DNA of 64,000 nt from Pseudonocardiales bacterium. GTDB lineage: Bacteria; Actinomycetota; Actinomycetes; Mycobacteriales; Pseudonocardiaceae. The notes below the pieces were generated by a model, which did no database searches, had not been told where the DNA came from, and was given only the letters and a program-made list of their open reading frames with translations. The stretch covers positions 338,710-402,709 of the forward strand of contig JAHEXI010000003.1 of assembly GCA_023252195.1 (NCBI GenBank), in the 5' to 3' direction. A program made the position numbers and the translations under genes. Shown here in pieces: positions 43,901 to 53,174 of the stretch; the first letter of the stretch is position 1; each line of letters starts with the position of its first letter.

Positions 43901-46811
43901 CGTCGACTGGCGGGCGTTTTTCGACGGTCGCGGCGCTCGCCGGATCGAATTGCCGACTTATGCCTTCCAATGTCAGCGGTACTGGCTGGACGCACCCCGG
44001 CTGATCGACGACCGCGAGTCCCACCAAGCAGACGCCGCCGGCTGGCGATACCGGGTGGCTTGGAAGCCTGTCACCCTGCCGGCCAGGAGCATCACCGGCA
44101 CCTGGCTGGTGGTCGCCGGCGGCTCTAACGCCGACTACGAACTAGCGGCCCTGTTCACCGCGGTACTGGTCAGCCAGGGTGCGCGGGTGGTTCCAGTCGC
44201 GTTTGACGGCGCTGACCTGGACCGGGACCAGGTCGCCAGCAGGCTGAACAAGGTGCTTGCCGACGGCTCCACCGTCGATGGAGTTCTGTCACTGCTCGCT
44301 TTCGATGAGACCTCGCAGCTGGGATACCCCGCAATGACAAAGGGGGTTATCCGCACGATCGCGCTGGCCCAGGCCTGGGCCGAGGCAGGGGTGGACGCGC
44401 CTTTGTGGTGCGCTACCCGCGGCGCCGTTTCGGTGAGCGACTCCGACCCGCTGCGCAGTCCCGCGCAGTCGATGGTCTGGGGTCTGGGCCGCAGCGTCTG
44501 CCTTGAACACCCCCGACGTTGGGGTGGCCTGATCGACCTTCCCGACGTGCTGGACGAGGCGGCGCTGCGCCGCGCCTGCGCCGCCGTCGCGGGGCTAGCC
44601 GGTGAGGATCAGCTGGCCGTGCGAGACAGCGGCGTTCTCCTTCGCCGCATCGTGCGTGGCGATCATGTGGAGTCGCCACCCAGCACGTGGCGCCCCCGCG
44701 GCAGCGTCCTGATCACCGGTGGCACCGGTGCAGTAGGAGCGCACGCAGCCCGGTGGCTGGCCCGCAACGGCGCCGAACACCTGATTCTGGTCAGCCGCCG
44801 CGGGCGTAACGCCCCGGGTGCGGCCGAGCTGCGCGACCAACTGACCATGCTCGGTACGCAGGTCACCGTCGCCGCGTGCGACGTGACCGATAAGGAAAGC
44901 CTGGCCGGGCTGCTCAGCTCGCTTCCCACCGAGCACCGGCTGACCGCGGTGGTGCACGCCGCGGGGATCAGCGGCCGGTTCGCTCCAGTGACCGAGGTGG
45001 ACGCAGCCGAGTTCGCTGAGGTGGTCGCTGCCAAGGTCGCCGGCGCTGTCCACCTGGACACCCTGCTGGAGGGGCAATCACTGGATGCCTTCGTGTTGAT
45101 CTCCTCCATCGCGGGTGTGTGGGGCAGCGGCGGCCAGGTCGCTTACGCAGCGGGCAATGCCTTCCTCGACGCGCTCGCCCACCAGCGCCGCGCCCGCGGG
45201 CTGGTCGCCACCTCCGTGGCGTGCGGCCCGTGGGCCGAGGGTGGTATGGCCGCCGATCCCACGATCAGCACGCATCTACTCCAGCGCGGCCTGCCGACGA
45301 TGCCGCCGCAGGTCGCCACCGTGGCCCTGTGGCAGGCGGTCGCCGCGGGTGACACCGCATCCATCGTCGTCGACGTGGACTGGCAACGCTTTCTGCCCAC
45401 CTTCACCGCCGCCCGCGCCAGCCACTTCTTCGAGGACATGTCCGAGACCGGCGGCGCATCCGGCCCGACCGACGTGAACCCCGACGAGAACGTGTGGAGG
45501 ACACGGCTCGCCGGTGCCTCCGAGCCCGAACGTGGACAGATCCTGTTGGAGCTGGTTCGTGCGGAAGCGGCCGAGATCCTCGCACACGCCGCGTCCACGG
45601 ACATCGATGCCGAACGCCAGTTTCTCGACCTGGGATTCGATTCGCTCGCCGCTGTCGAGCTGCGCACACGCCTGGCCCAGGCGACCGGTTTGACGTTGCC
45701 GGCCACGGTGGTCTTCGACCACCCCACGGCCAACGCGCTCGCCGGCTACCTCGCCACGGAGCTTGCCGGTGACGCAGTCCCCGCACGCGTCGAGGACAAC
45801 CCGGCGCCCGGCGCGGAGTTGGAGACGGTTCGTTTTCTCTACCGACACGCCTGCGCGCTCAACATGTTCGACGCGGGCCTCGATCTGCTGACGGCCGCTG
45901 CCAAGCTCCGCCCGGTCTTCCACAGCGCAGCCGAGTTCGGCAACGGGGTGGAACTGGTGCAGCTCGCCGGCGGGCCGGCCACCCCCGCCCTGGTATGTTG
46001 CCCGCCGTATGTCGCGCCCTGCGGGCCGCACAACTACGCGCGGCTGGCCCTGAGCCTGCATCAGCTCCGCGACGTCTACTCACTGACCCACCCCGGCTTC
46101 GGTACCGGCGAATCCGTTCCCGCCACCGCCGAGCTGGTCGTTGCGATGCAGGCGGACGCCGTGCGCCGCCGTTTGGGCGACACTGCGTTCGCGATGATCG
46201 GATACTCCTCCGGAGGTTGGTTCGCACACGCCATCACCGCCCATCTTGAGACCCTGGGGGTTTTCCCGACCGCTGTGATACTGCTCGATTCCCTCGCCCT
46301 GCGAGACGACGCCTGGGGCCTGGTCCGTCCGCCGCTGAAAACCATAGCGCTCAACGACCAGGCGTTCGCGTTGATGACCGGCGACCAATTGACCGCCATG
46401 GCCGCATACTTTCGTCTGTTCCAGAAGTGGAAACCGGTCACCATCACCACCCCGGTACTCCTTCTGCGCGCTACCGAATGCGTCCCAGAATGGGTCGGTG
46501 AGCCGATCAGCAAGGAGTACTGGCGCGCCTCCTGGGACTTATCCCACGAGATCTTGGACCTGCGCGGCGACCACCTCTCGATCATGAAGGAAAACGTCTC
46601 CTCAACGGCCCTTGCGCTACATCGCTGGCTCGAAAATCAGGAGCGATCATCGTGGACCGCGGCCCATGCCTTATCTCCGAACTTATCGACGGACCGCGAT
46701 AGCCACGCGATCCCGATGCCGAGAATACCGGTCTTGGTTAGCCGGCACTCAGCTTCGCTCGCTGCGGAGCCGGTCAAGGCCGAGAGCTTTCCGCGGCGCC
46801 CTAATTCCTAG
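40992..46811 (+). CDS. Type I polyketide synthase, single module: ACP*-KS-AT-KR-ACP-TE
   Basis: 1939 residues. Order: ACP-like domain (about 20-100), KS (from 119; TACSSS Cys 292, EAHGTGT, KSNIGH), AT (GHSVGE Ser 744; HAFH at 844, the malonyl-CoA type), KR (GGTGAVG; Ser in LISSIAG; Tyr 1385; Trp eight residues before Tyr and no LDD, i.e. A-type), ACP ([12 protein letters not shown], Ser 1551) and thioesterase (GYSSGG, Ser 1739), then a 55-residue tail. The N-terminal ACP reads [12 protein letters not shown], with Arg where the phosphopantetheine Ser belongs, so it cannot carry a substrate. Predicted: one condensation with malonyl-CoA (or iterative use), keto reduction to an A-type alcohol, and release by the TE. 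No loading AT is present, hence the interest of the ligases around it. Confidence 0.95.
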   Translation: MNACVGTPAASLRERLVRLSEPERANVLLTFIRAEVAAVVGEKTPLINAESPWRRLGIYRESATELRGRLAAAAGLRIPATVFFDYPTPAALMGYLRAELLGERIALAPPTPEGTRPGDDPIAIVGMACRFPGGVRSPDQLWQFVAAGGDAISCFPEGRGWDLDALQHPDVERSGSTYVRGGGFLPDADQFDPGFFGISPREATALDPQQRLLLETSWEALEHAGIDPFSLKGTRTGVYVGIAYRDYGPNWHEPPKGYAGQLLTGALTSVASGRISYTFGLEGPAITVDTACSSSLAALHLGIQALRAGECSLALTGGATVMATPGLLLEFSRKRGLAPDGRCKSFSADADGTGWGEGAGMLVVERLSDAHRNGHRVLALVRGSALNQDGASNGLTAPNGLAQQKVIRQALANAGLSPHEVDAVEAHGTGTTLGDPIEAQALIATYGQGRPHGQPLWLGSLKSNIGHCQAAAAVGGVIKMVMAIRHGILPKTLHITEPSPHVDWSAGAVSVLTENRPWPQTGHLRRAGVSSFGVSGTNGHVVLEQAPPTEHATKTADQTAGMVLPLVVSARSAAALRGQADRLRAHLESHPELQPVDVGYSLAAKARFEHRAVLIAADREEFLHGLTALASDATVSGLVRGTVRADAKVAFLFSGQGSQRPGMGRELYAAFPPFARAWDEVCTRFDNHLGRSLRDVMWAPEGSSDAELLNQTAYTQPALFTLEVALFRLVEHGGLSADVLLGHSVGELAAAHVAGALSLDDACALVAARGQGMQACRSGGAMVAIQAGEDEVRSSLDDQEGRAEVALINGATATVVAGDEDAVLTVAARWEAKGRKTKRLRVSHAFHSFHLDPMLDRFQCIAESLRFRRPNIPIVSTLTGKMATAGELCSPEYWVRHVREPVRFLDGMRTLETEDVTAFLELGPDATLTTISRDCLTEERPLLVPALRAGRFEPHSLTTALAELHVRGVPVDWRAFFDGRGARRIELPTYAFQCQRYWLDAPRLIDDRESHQADAAGWRYRVAWKPVTLPARSITGTWLVVAGGSNADYELAALFTAVLVSQGARVVPVAFDGADLDRDQVASRLNKVLADGSTVDGVLSLLAFDETSQLGYPAMTKGVIRTIALAQAWAEAGVDAPLWCATRGAVSVSDSDPLRSPAQSMVWGLGRSVCLEHPRRWGGLIDLPDVLDEAALRRACAAVAGLAGEDQLAVRDSGVLLRRIVRGDHVESPPSTWRPRGSVLITGGTGAVGAHAARWLARNGAEHLILVSRRGRNAPGAAELRDQLTMLGTQVTVAACDVTDKESLAGLLSSLPTEHRLTAVVHAAGISGRFAPVTEVDAAEFAEVVAAKVAGAVHLDTLLEGQSLDAFVLISSIAGVWGSGGQVAYAAGNAFLDALAHQRRARGLVATSVACGPWAEGGMAADPTISTHLLQRGLPTMPPQVATVALWQAVAAGDTASIVVDVDWQRFLPTFTAARASHFFEDMSETGGASGPTDVNPDENVWRTRLAGASEPERGQILLELVRAEAAEILAHAASTDIDAERQFLDLGFDSLAAVELRTRLAQATGLTLPATVVFDHPTANALAGYLATELAGDAVPARVEDNPAPGAELETVRFLYRHACALNMFDAGLDLLTAAAKLRPVFHSAAEFGNGVELVQLAGGPATPALVCCPPYVAPCGPHNYARLALSLHQLRDVYSLTHPGFGTGESVPATAELVVAMQADAVRRRLGDTAFAMIGYSSGGWFAHAITAHLETLGVFPTAVILLDSLALRDDAWGLVRPPLKTIALNDQAFALMTGDQLTAMAAYFRLFQKWKPVTITTPVLLLRATECVPEWVGEPISKEYWRASWDLSHEILDLRGDHLSIMKENVSSTALALHRWLENQERSSWTAAHALSPNLSTDRDSHAIPMPRIPVLVSRHSASLAAEPVKAESFPRRPNS

Positions 46812-46851
46812 GGTTGTTCCCGAGGCAATCACAACGGAAAGGTCTTAGCTT
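46808..46851 (+). promoter_or_regulatory. CTAGGG-type palindrome and promoter, copy 3
   Basis: CTAGGG-TTGTT-CCCGAG (46808-46824; the most symmetrical copy, three bases from the PKS stop codon end), then 21 bp and TAGCTT as -10 (46846-46851). Expected to drive the small ORF at 46887 and the SnoaL-P450 operon. Confidence 0.6.
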
Positions 46852-46886
46852 AATGTAGTAGCCATACACCACATGGGGGAGTGATC

Positions 46887-47036
46887 ATGGACGTGAAGGG
46901 CTCGTCGGGGACCGTCACACTTGCCTGGCGATCCGCTCGCAGTAGCCTCGGGCAGCGTGAACCCGCGCTGACCGCCACCCTAACGGGTGATCGCGTCATT
47001 GATCGCGTATCAAGCGCCGCGACCCGCGGCTCTTAA
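46887..47036 (+). CDS. Possible 49-residue peptide
   Basis: ATG at 46887 with GGGGGAGTGATC upstream, an excellent ribosome site. MDVKGSSGTVTLAWRSARSS, LGQREPALTATLTGDRVIDR, VSSAATRGS, stop. No family recognised; basic and small. It has the same leader as the short ORF at 34264, so both may be remains of one gene family or real short peptides. Confidence 0.4.
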   Translation: MDVKGSSGTVTLAWRSARSSLGQREPALTATLTGDRVIDRVSSAATRGS

Positions 47037-47095
47037 ATTGGATGTCGTCGTACTTACGGATGAGATGTCGTCGTGCTCACGGCGGAGGAGGAGCT

Positions 47096-47512
47096 ATGGC
47101 GGTAAAAGCGGCATTGGGCGCGATTCAGATCAAGGACCCAGAAGACGGTCCGAAGACGGGTCAGGATACGTTCAACGCAGGTGACCTCGACGGACTGGTC
47201 GGGCTGTACGAGACCGAGGCAGTAGTTGTCTTGGGTCCTGGTCAGGTGGCTTCCGGTTCCGGTGCTATTCGGGAAATGTTTGCCGGTCTCTTGGCGACCG
47301 GTGCACGGCTCGAATTCAAATATGGGCAGAACAGTCTCCACCAGGTGGGAGACCTTGCACTGAGGACCCTAGAATGGACGCTCGAGGATACTGGCGGTAA
47401 TCCCTTGACGCTCCGTGGTGTCGCGGCAGTCGTCCTCCGCCGGCAGGCGGACGGGTCCTGGCGTCTCGTCATCGACAATGCGTGCCCCTTCGAGGAAACA
47501 CCCACACGATGA
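47096..47512 (+). CDS. SnoaL-like NTF2-fold protein of the polyketide locus
   Basis: 138 residues, ATG at 47096 after GGAGGAGGAG. DTFNAGDLDGLVGLYETEAV, VVLGPGQVASGSGAIREMFA, GLLATGARLEFKYGQNSLHQ, VVLRRQADGSWRLVIDN. Its stop overlaps the P450 start (ATGA, 4 bp), so the two are co-translated. A role as cyclase, dehydratase-like or binding protein for the PKS product is inferred from position. Paralogues at 6183 (frameshifted) and 31654 (truncated). Confidence 0.85.
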   Translation: MAVKAALGAIQIKDPEDGPKTGQDTFNAGDLDGLVGLYETEAVVVLGPGQVASGSGAIREMFAGLLATGARLEFKYGQNSLHQVGDLALRTLEWTLEDTGGNPLTLRGVAAVVLRRQADGSWRLVIDNACPFEETPTR

Positions 47513-48720
47513 CTGACATGAAGGAGACCCCGGTGGTAGCCCCGTTCCATATCACCGACGGGCCCCGGCGCCACGCCAGGTACGCCCAGCTCGCGGCGGC
47601 TGGACCGGTACACCGCATCACGTTGCCGACCGGTGAGTTGGCTTGGCTGATCACCGGCTATGACGAGGTGCGTCAGGCACTGCACGATCCGCGGCTGGTC
47701 AAAAGCGACCTGACGCTGGCCAACCTGGGTCGTGATCTGCTCCCGCCGGAGATGTTCGCAGCGGTGACTAGTCACATGCTCAACCGCAATCCGCCGGACC
47801 ACACCCGGCTGCGCCGGCTGGTCACCACTGCGTTCACCCGCCGCCGGGTCGAGCAGCTCGCGCCGCGGATCCAGCAGATCACCGACGAGCTGCTCGACGG
47901 GATGGTCAACGCGGCGCAGGTTGACCTGATCGCCTCGTTCGCGGTGCCCCTGCCGATCACTGTGATCTGCGAGCTGCTTGGCGTGCCGGAGGATCGCCGC
48001 GCGGAATTCCATGACTGGTCAACCACCTGGGTGACCGGAGTGCTGGCCGGCCCGGATGCGCTCGTCGCTGCGGTCACCGCGCTGGTGAGCTACTTGCGGG
48101 AACTGGTAGACACCAAGCGCAGAGACGGCACCGACGACCTGCTGTCGGCACTGGTGGCCGCCCGCGACGGCCAGGATCGACTCTCCGAGGACGAGCTCAC
48201 CTCGATGGTGTTCCTGCTGCTCGTCGCAGGTCACGAGACCACTGTGAACCTGATCGGCAACGCGGTCCACGCGCTGCTTACCCACCCCGAGCAGCTGGCG
48301 CTGCTCCGTGCCCAGCCACACCGGCTACCCGACGCGATCGACGAGACGCTGCGCTTCGACCCGCCTGGGCAAGTGGCAACGTTTCGCTGGAGCGCCGAAG
48401 CGGTCGACATCGGTGGGGTCACCATCCCAGCCGGCGAGATCGTGCTCGCCGGACTGCTGGCCGCTAACCGGGACCCGGCGTGCCTCGCGCAGCCGGACGA
48501 GCTGGACATCACCCGCACCGACAACCCGCACCTGGCCTTCGGCCACGGCATCCACCACTGCCTTGGCGCACCGCTAGCCCGGCTGGAAGGCCGTATCGCG
48601 CTGGGGACCCTGCTCGCCCGATTCCCCCGGCTGCGGCTGGCGGTGTCCGCGCAGCAGCTGACCTGGCGGGAAGGTGTGATCATGAACGGCCTGGCAGCGC
48701 TACCTGTGGCGATGTATTGA
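47509..48720 (+). CDS. Cytochrome P450
   Basis: 403 residues from the ATG at 47509. I-helix oxygen-binding AGHETT (about 240), ETLR (ExxR), and heme loop FGHGIHHCLGAPLAR with Cys 351. It resembles the CYP107-like soluble bacterial P450s of polyketide pathways. It needs ferredoxin and reductase partners, which are not in the window. Coupled to the SnoaL-like gene, it probably oxidises the PKS product or an intermediate. Confidence 0.95.
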   Translation: MTDMKETPVVAPFHITDGPRRHARYAQLAAAGPVHRITLPTGELAWLITGYDEVRQALHDPRLVKSDLTLANLGRDLLPPEMFAAVTSHMLNRNPPDHTRLRRLVTTAFTRRRVEQLAPRIQQITDELLDGMVNAAQVDLIASFAVPLPITVICELLGVPEDRRAEFHDWSTTWVTGVLAGPDALVAAVTALVSYLRELVDTKRRDGTDDLLSALVAARDGQDRLSEDELTSMVFLLLVAGHETTVNLIGNAVHALLTHPEQLALLRAQPHRLPDAIDETLRFDPPGQVATFRWSAEAVDIGGVTIPAGEIVLAGLLAANRDPACLAQPDELDITRTDNPHLAFGHGIHHCLGAPLARLEGRIALGTLLARFPRLRLAVSAQQLTWREGVIMNGLAALPVAMY

Positions 48721-48757
48721 AACAACGGCCATCCGATCAGATCGTGAAGGAAGACCC

Positions 48758-49411
48758 ATGCAGCTTTCTTGGAGTAACCATTCTTCCATACCGTGGCGAC
48801 GGTTTATGGCTATTGTGGTCGGTGCCGTCGTGGTCGTTACGCCGCTTGGCTGCGCCTATCGGGGGGTCGGCATGGTCGCGTCAGCCGCTGCTTACACAAG
48901 CCCGAAGCCGGCGAGCCTGCTGTTTAGCAGCGACACGCTCACAATGCCGGGTCCAGCCTCGAAAGCTGTCACCTACAACCGTGAGCTGGCGCCGATCGGT
49001 GCGGCTATGACGGTCGCCGTCACCCCGTCGTCGGAGGGCGTCACGCGGGCGGAGTTCGCGGTCTCCGGCCTGCTACCCAACCGGGGCTACGCGGTGCACG
49101 CGCACACCAAGGCCTGTGGTGCCACTGCCGACGCGGCCGGACCGCACTTCCAGAATCGCATTGATCCCGCAGCGACACCCCAAGCGCCATCAAGCAACCC
49201 CGAGTACGCCAACCCGAGCAATGAGATCTGGCTTGATGTTCGGACTGACGCTACCGGCGCTGGCACGTCGCGTACCACGGTGCCCTTCGTCCTCACCGAC
49301 CGCGCACCAGGCTCGATCGTGGTGCACGAAGCGATGCAGACCGCCACGGATCCGGGGCAGGCAGGAAAAGCCGGCGCCCGACTCGCCTGCCTCACTCTCG
49401 CGGGACGGTGA
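48758..49411 (+). CDS. Cu/Zn-superoxide-dismutase-like lipoprotein
   Basis: 217 residues, ATG at 48758 with GAAGGAAG. The N-terminus IVVGAVVVVTPLGC is a lipoprotein signal. NRGYAVHAHTKACGATADAA, GPHFQN keeps the HxH and GPHF copper ligands and the first disulfide Cys; a second Cys is in GARLACLTLAG. The zinc loop is not clearly conserved, so dismutase activity is uncertain. Its stop overlaps the SDR start (TGATG). It sits inside the operon, where it may protect the cell from oxidative by-products (inference). Confidence 0.7.
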   Translation: MQLSWSNHSSIPWRRFMAIVVGAVVVVTPLGCAYRGVGMVASAAAYTSPKPASLLFSSDTLTMPGPASKAVTYNRELAPIGAAMTVAVTPSSEGVTRAEFAVSGLLPNRGYAVHAHTKACGATADAAGPHFQNRIDPAATPQAPSSNPEYANPSNEIWLDVRTDATGAGTSRTTVPFVLTDRAPGSIVVHEAMQTATDPGQAGKAGARLACLTLAGR

Positions 49412-50346
49412 TGGTTGCCGTGCAGCGGACACAACCTGCGCTGGCCGGCTCGGTGGCCCTGGTCACTGGCGGAGGGCGCGGTATCGGACAGGTGTTAGCG
49501 CTGGCCTTGGCCGGCGCCGGCGCCGCGGTGGGTCTGATCGCTCGCTCGTCCGACCAGCTGGCCGAGTCGATGCAACTGGTCGAGGCAGCGGGTGGCGTCG
49601 CCGCTGCGGCCAGCGCGGACCTCAGCGACCCTGGGGCCGCCGCAACCGCCGTCGACAAGCTGCGCCACGAGCTCGGCCCCGTCGACGTACTGGTCAACAA
49701 CGCCGGCATCAGCGGACCGGCCGGACCGGCCTGGGAGGTCCCGGAGCAGGACTGGTGGCGCACTGTCGAGGTCAACCTGCGCAGCGTTGAGCTCTGCAGC
49801 CGGCTCGTGCTGCCGGAGATGGTCGCCCGCCGAGGCGGCCGGATCGTGAACGTCACCAGCCAGGCCGGTGTGTTCCGCTGGCCGCTGGCATCCGCCTACT
49901 CGGTGTCCAAGGCTGCCGTGGTCAAGTTCACCGAGAATCTCGGCGTCGAGACCAGGCGACACGGGATCAGCGTCTTCAGCGTCCATCCGGGCATCCTGGC
50001 GATCGGGCTTGGCGAATCGGCGTTGACAAGCAGCGCGCCGGCCGACTCGCCGCAAGGCCGGTTGCGGGAATGGGGCCGCCAGGAGACCGCCGCCGGTCGG
50101 GGGGCGCAGCCACGCCAGGTAGCCGAACTGCTGCTGCGGATAGCCACCGGCGAGGTCGACCGGCTCAGCGGGCGTCACCTGTCCGTGCACGACGATCTTG
50201 ACATGCTGCTCAGCCGTACCGAGGACGTCCTGCGCGACGACCTCTACGTGCTACGGCTACACGGCTTGGCGAAGACCAGTCTCTCAGCGTCGACGGGCAC
50301 TTTCGTTAATTCGGGCCCAGGCACACTGCAAACAAGGCCCGAGTAA
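49411..50346 (+). CDS. Short-chain dehydrogenase/reductase
   Basis: 311 residues; ATG at 49411 overlapping the previous stop (a GTG at 49408 is an alternative). NAD(P) motif VTGGGRGIGQ near residue 20, DVLVNNAGISG near 92, catalytic Ser in NVTSQAG and the YSVSK Tyr/Lys pair near 165. HPGILAIGL follows. The C-terminal 60 residues are longer than in a minimal SDR. Probably tailors a hydroxyl or keto group of the polyketide product; the direction is unknown. Confidence 0.9.
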   Translation: MVAVQRTQPALAGSVALVTGGGRGIGQVLALALAGAGAAVGLIARSSDQLAESMQLVEAAGGVAAAASADLSDPGAAATAVDKLRHELGPVDVLVNNAGISGPAGPAWEVPEQDWWRTVEVNLRSVELCSRLVLPEMVARRGGRIVNVTSQAGVFRWPLASAYSVSKAAVVKFTENLGVETRRHGISVFSVHPGILAIGLGESALTSSAPADSPQGRLREWGRQETAAGRGAQPRQVAELLLRIATGEVDRLSGRHLSVHDDLDMLLSRTEDVLRDDLYVLRLHGLAKTSLSASTGTFVNSGPGTLQTRPE

Positions 50347-50371
50347 CTGGGGAAAGGATAAGGAGTCCCTG

Positions 50372-51949
50372 ATGTACCTTACGCAGTTCCTGCACCGGGC
50401 CGTGCAGCAGAATCCCGACGGTATCGCGACGATTTTCGGTGATCGGGTGCGAAGCTTTGCCGACGAGGCTGATCGGGTGGCTCGGCTGGCCGGCGCCCTG
50501 CGGCGACTCGGCGTCGAGCCCGGTGACCGGGTGGCCTACCTAGGATTGAACTCCGATCGGTTCATCGAGTACTACCTCGCGGTGCCGTGGGCGGACGCGG
50601 TGCTCAATCCCGTTAACATCCGCTGGTCGCCGGCGGAGATCGGCTACTCGTTGCAGGATTCGCAGACTCGGGTGCTGCTGGTGGACGACACCTTCATCCC
50701 GCTGCTGCCCGCCATTCGCGACCGTTACGTCGGGCTGGACACCCTCATTCACGTGGGGGATGCTGGACCGCCGCCCGGCATGCTGGGCTATGAGGAACTG
50801 GTCGCCGCGGGACCGGCGGTCGAGGACGTCCGCAGAGGCGGGGATGCCCTGGCGGCGCTGTTCTACACCGGCGGCACCACCGGCTTTCCCAAAGGTGTCA
50901 TGCTTTCTCACGCCAATCTGCTTACGTCGGCACTGGGCTCGTTGGCGACCGGAGGGTTCGGCTCCTGGGAACGATTCCTGCACGCCGTGCCGATGTTCCA
51001 TGGCGCGGGCCTAGGAGCCTTCATCGGAGTGGGCCTCACCGGCGGAACCCTGGTCATCGTGCCAAGGTTCGAGCCGGTCGCGGTGCTGGCGGCGATCGAG
51101 CAGCACCGAGTCACTGACACCGTGCTGATTCCGATCATGATCCAACTGGTGGTTGACCATCCACAGCGCGTCGAGCATGACCTGTCCAGCCTGCAGCTGC
51201 TCAGCTACGCCGGCTCCCCGATCGCGCTGCCGGTACTTAACCGGGCCCGTAAGGCTTTTCCTGGGGCCGGCTTCACCCAGGCCTATGGCCTGACCGAAAT
51301 CGCCGGGGTGGCCACCCTGCTGCTGCCTTCCGATCACGAGGACAACAGCCCTTACCCAGACCGGCTCGGCTCGGCCGGCCGGGCCGCCCCGCATGCTGAG
51401 GTGCGCGTCGTCGACTCCGAAGACCGGGAACTTCCGCGGGGTCAGGTCGGAGAGATCGTGGTCCGCGGCGGGCACGTGATGTTGGGGTACTGGGGCAAGC
51501 CGGAGGAGACCGCCACAGCGCTACGCGGGGGATGGATGCACACCGGCGACGCCGGCCGGATGGACGCCCACGGCTACGTCTACATCGTCGACCGGATCAA
51601 GGACATGATCATCACAGGTGGGGAGAACGTCTATTCCGCCGAGGTGGAAAACGCCGTCGCCACCCATCCCGCGGTGGCGAACTGTGCCGTGGTCGGGGTG
51701 CCCGACGAACAGTGGGGCGAGCGGGTGCACGCCGTGGTCGTGTGCAAGCCGGGCGGGTGGGTGAGCGAAGCGGAGATCCGGGCGCACACCAAAGCCCTCA
51801 TCGCCGGCTACAAGGCGCCCCGCACCGTCGAGTTCGTCGAAACCCTGCCCGTGACCCCCACCGGGAAAGTCCTCAAACGAGAGCTCCGCGCGAAAGCACC
51901 GGACCGGCACCGAGCGCCCGTCAACGACGCCCTATCCACCGACCGGTGA
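50372..51949 (+). CDS. Acyl-CoA synthetase (AMP-forming, class I ANL)
   Basis: 525 residues; ATG at 50372, AAGGAG seven bases upstream. LFYTGGTTGFPKGVMLSH (A3), QAYGLTEIAG (A5), GWMHTGDAGRMDAHGYVYIV and DRIKDMIITGGENVYSAEVE (A7-A8), TPTGKVLKRELR (A10 Lys). All adenylation motifs are complete. It activates a fatty or aryl acid; being last in the SodC-SDR operon, it is a second candidate for starter supply or for recycling of the product acid. Confidence 0.95.
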   Translation: MYLTQFLHRAVQQNPDGIATIFGDRVRSFADEADRVARLAGALRRLGVEPGDRVAYLGLNSDRFIEYYLAVPWADAVLNPVNIRWSPAEIGYSLQDSQTRVLLVDDTFIPLLPAIRDRYVGLDTLIHVGDAGPPPGMLGYEELVAAGPAVEDVRRGGDALAALFYTGGTTGFPKGVMLSHANLLTSALGSLATGGFGSWERFLHAVPMFHGAGLGAFIGVGLTGGTLVIVPRFEPVAVLAAIEQHRVTDTVLIPIMIQLVVDHPQRVEHDLSSLQLLSYAGSPIALPVLNRARKAFPGAGFTQAYGLTEIAGVATLLLPSDHEDNSPYPDRLGSAGRAAPHAEVRVVDSEDRELPRGQVGEIVVRGGHVMLGYWGKPEETATALRGGWMHTGDAGRMDAHGYVYIVDRIKDMIITGGENVYSAEVENAVATHPAVANCAVVGVPDEQWGERVHAVVVCKPGGWVSEAEIRAHTKALIAGYKAPRTVEFVETLPVTPTGKVLKRELRAKAPDRHRAPVNDALSTDR

Positions 51950-52023
51950 TCGGAGAACAAGGTTTCGCTGGTCGCATACTTTATAATCCGACTCCTGGCG
52001 GCGAGCGGATCGGAGTGGGACCG

Positions 52024-52658
52024 ATGACAGAAACGTTGTTGCCCACGAGCGCGGCGGTTGCGCCCGGCGAGATCTCCGGAGCCTGGCTGGGCCGCTTCGG
52101 CGCCGCCCTCGAACGGCGGGACTCCAGCGCCGTCGCCAGCTCCACGTCGGGGCCATGAAGGTGCTCGCCGAGATGGACGCCGAGTTGCTCGCCGGCCTGG
52201 AGGCAGCTGGCTTCAATCTCGACTTCGGCGAGGACGGTAGCGGCCTTTTCATGAAATACCTTACCCGGGGCGGCGGCTACTACATCGACGTCGGCGCCTC
52301 CACGCTAATCGCCGAGGGCAAGATCAAAGTCAAGCAGGGAGTCGGGATCGAGCGCCTGGAGCCCGACGGGGTCGTCTTCACCGACGGGACCACCCTGCCC
52401 GCCGACATCGTGGTCCTGGCCACCGGCTACCAGAACATGCGCGAGAGCGCCCGGGCCATGCTCGGCGACGACGTGGCCAACCGCTGCCAGCCGGTATGGG
52501 GTCTCGACCACGAGGGCGAGCTGCGGACGATCTGGCGCCGTTCCGGGCACCCCGGCCTCTGGTTCATGGGCGGGAACCTCCGACAGGCCCGCACCTACTC
52601 GAAGTTCCTCGCCCTCCAGATCAAGGCGATCGAGGAGGGGCTGATTCCCCGGACCTGA
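52024..52658 (+). pseudogene. Flavin-containing monooxygenase, middle deleted
   Basis: ATG at 52024: AVAPGEISGAWLGRFGAALE, RRDSSAVASS, the start of FMO-type proteins with an N-terminal NTF2-like extension. Then, in another frame from 52155: KYLTRGGGYYIDVGASTLIA, GTTLPADIVVLATGYQNMRE (the ATGY motif), and GHPGLWFMGGNLRQARTYSK to 52658. About 380 residues including both nucleotide-binding GxGxxG motifs are lost. It would have been the last tailoring enzyme of the locus. The second piece retains an open frame of 168 codons. Confidence 0.8.
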
Positions 52659-52671
52659 TACTCGACCGGGG

Positions 52672-52828
52672 TCAAGGCTTCAGCCCCGCCACCACCCGGG
52701 ACGTAGCCGCGGCTTCGACGGCCACGTAGACCGGCTCGCAAGCGCTCGGCAGCCAGCGGTCGTAAGTGATCATCTCCTCGAGTTCGGCGCCGAGTTCAAG
52801 CGCAGCGGCGAGGTGGAGGGCGGGTCAC
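52672..52828 (-). pseudogene. PIN-domain (VapC) toxin, C-terminal remnant
   Basis: Minus frame ALHLAAALELGAELEEMITY, DRWLPSACEPVYVAV, stop at 52672. The A-LHLAxAxELG...TYDRxL block is the C-terminal active-site part of PIN domains. The N-terminal Asp and the antitoxin are absent. Confidence 0.7.
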
Positions 52829-52896
52829 GATTCAACTGCCGCCAGGGGTCAGTTTCGGGTGCCGTTGACAGCGCCCCGTTGACACAAGCCGTCAAG

Positions 52897-52938
52897 CTGT
52901 CCGCGAGCTGACAGTGTCAATGTCAGGTAGCTGACAGC
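52897..52938 (+). promoter_or_regulatory. Tandem Crp-type double box, copy D
   Basis: TGTCC-GCGAGC-TGACA, 7 bp, TGTCA-GGTAGC-TGACA. The second box is a near-perfect TGTCA-N6-TGACA. A GACAAT -10 starts 19 bp after the site, putting the near box centre at about -41.5. The ATG of the collapsed SnoaL gene follows 56 bp downstream. Confidence 0.75.
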
Positions 52939-52994
52939 CGGCGACATGACTGTTGCAGACAATCCCAATAGTCGGCAGGCGGAAGGAGCCACAG

Positions 52995-53092
52995 ATGAGA
53001 CAGGCGGTGTGATTGTCTCGGCGCGACTTCTTTTGATCGATCGGAACTCCTCGAACAGCTGGGCGTGGTGCCGGCTCCGGCACCTGCATTAA
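52995..53092 (+). pseudogene. SnoaL-like protein collapsed to its two ends
   Basis: ATG at 52995 behind GGAAGGAG encodes only MRQAV before a stop. About 55 bases later, in another frame, comes SFDRSELLEQLGVVPAPAPA. The intact SnoaL-like protein at 12544-12972 begins MGQAA and ends FDRLELLEQLGAMPAPAPA, so this is a paralogue whose middle (about 120 codons) was deleted while its promoter box, ribosome site and tail survived. Confidence 0.7.
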
Positions 53093-53174
53093 CCGCTTCA
53101 GATTTCGCCTTCGGGAAGATACCTGGCTTTGCACGGCGAGGCACCTTTTCGGCGATTCCTCACAAGGGGCTGCG

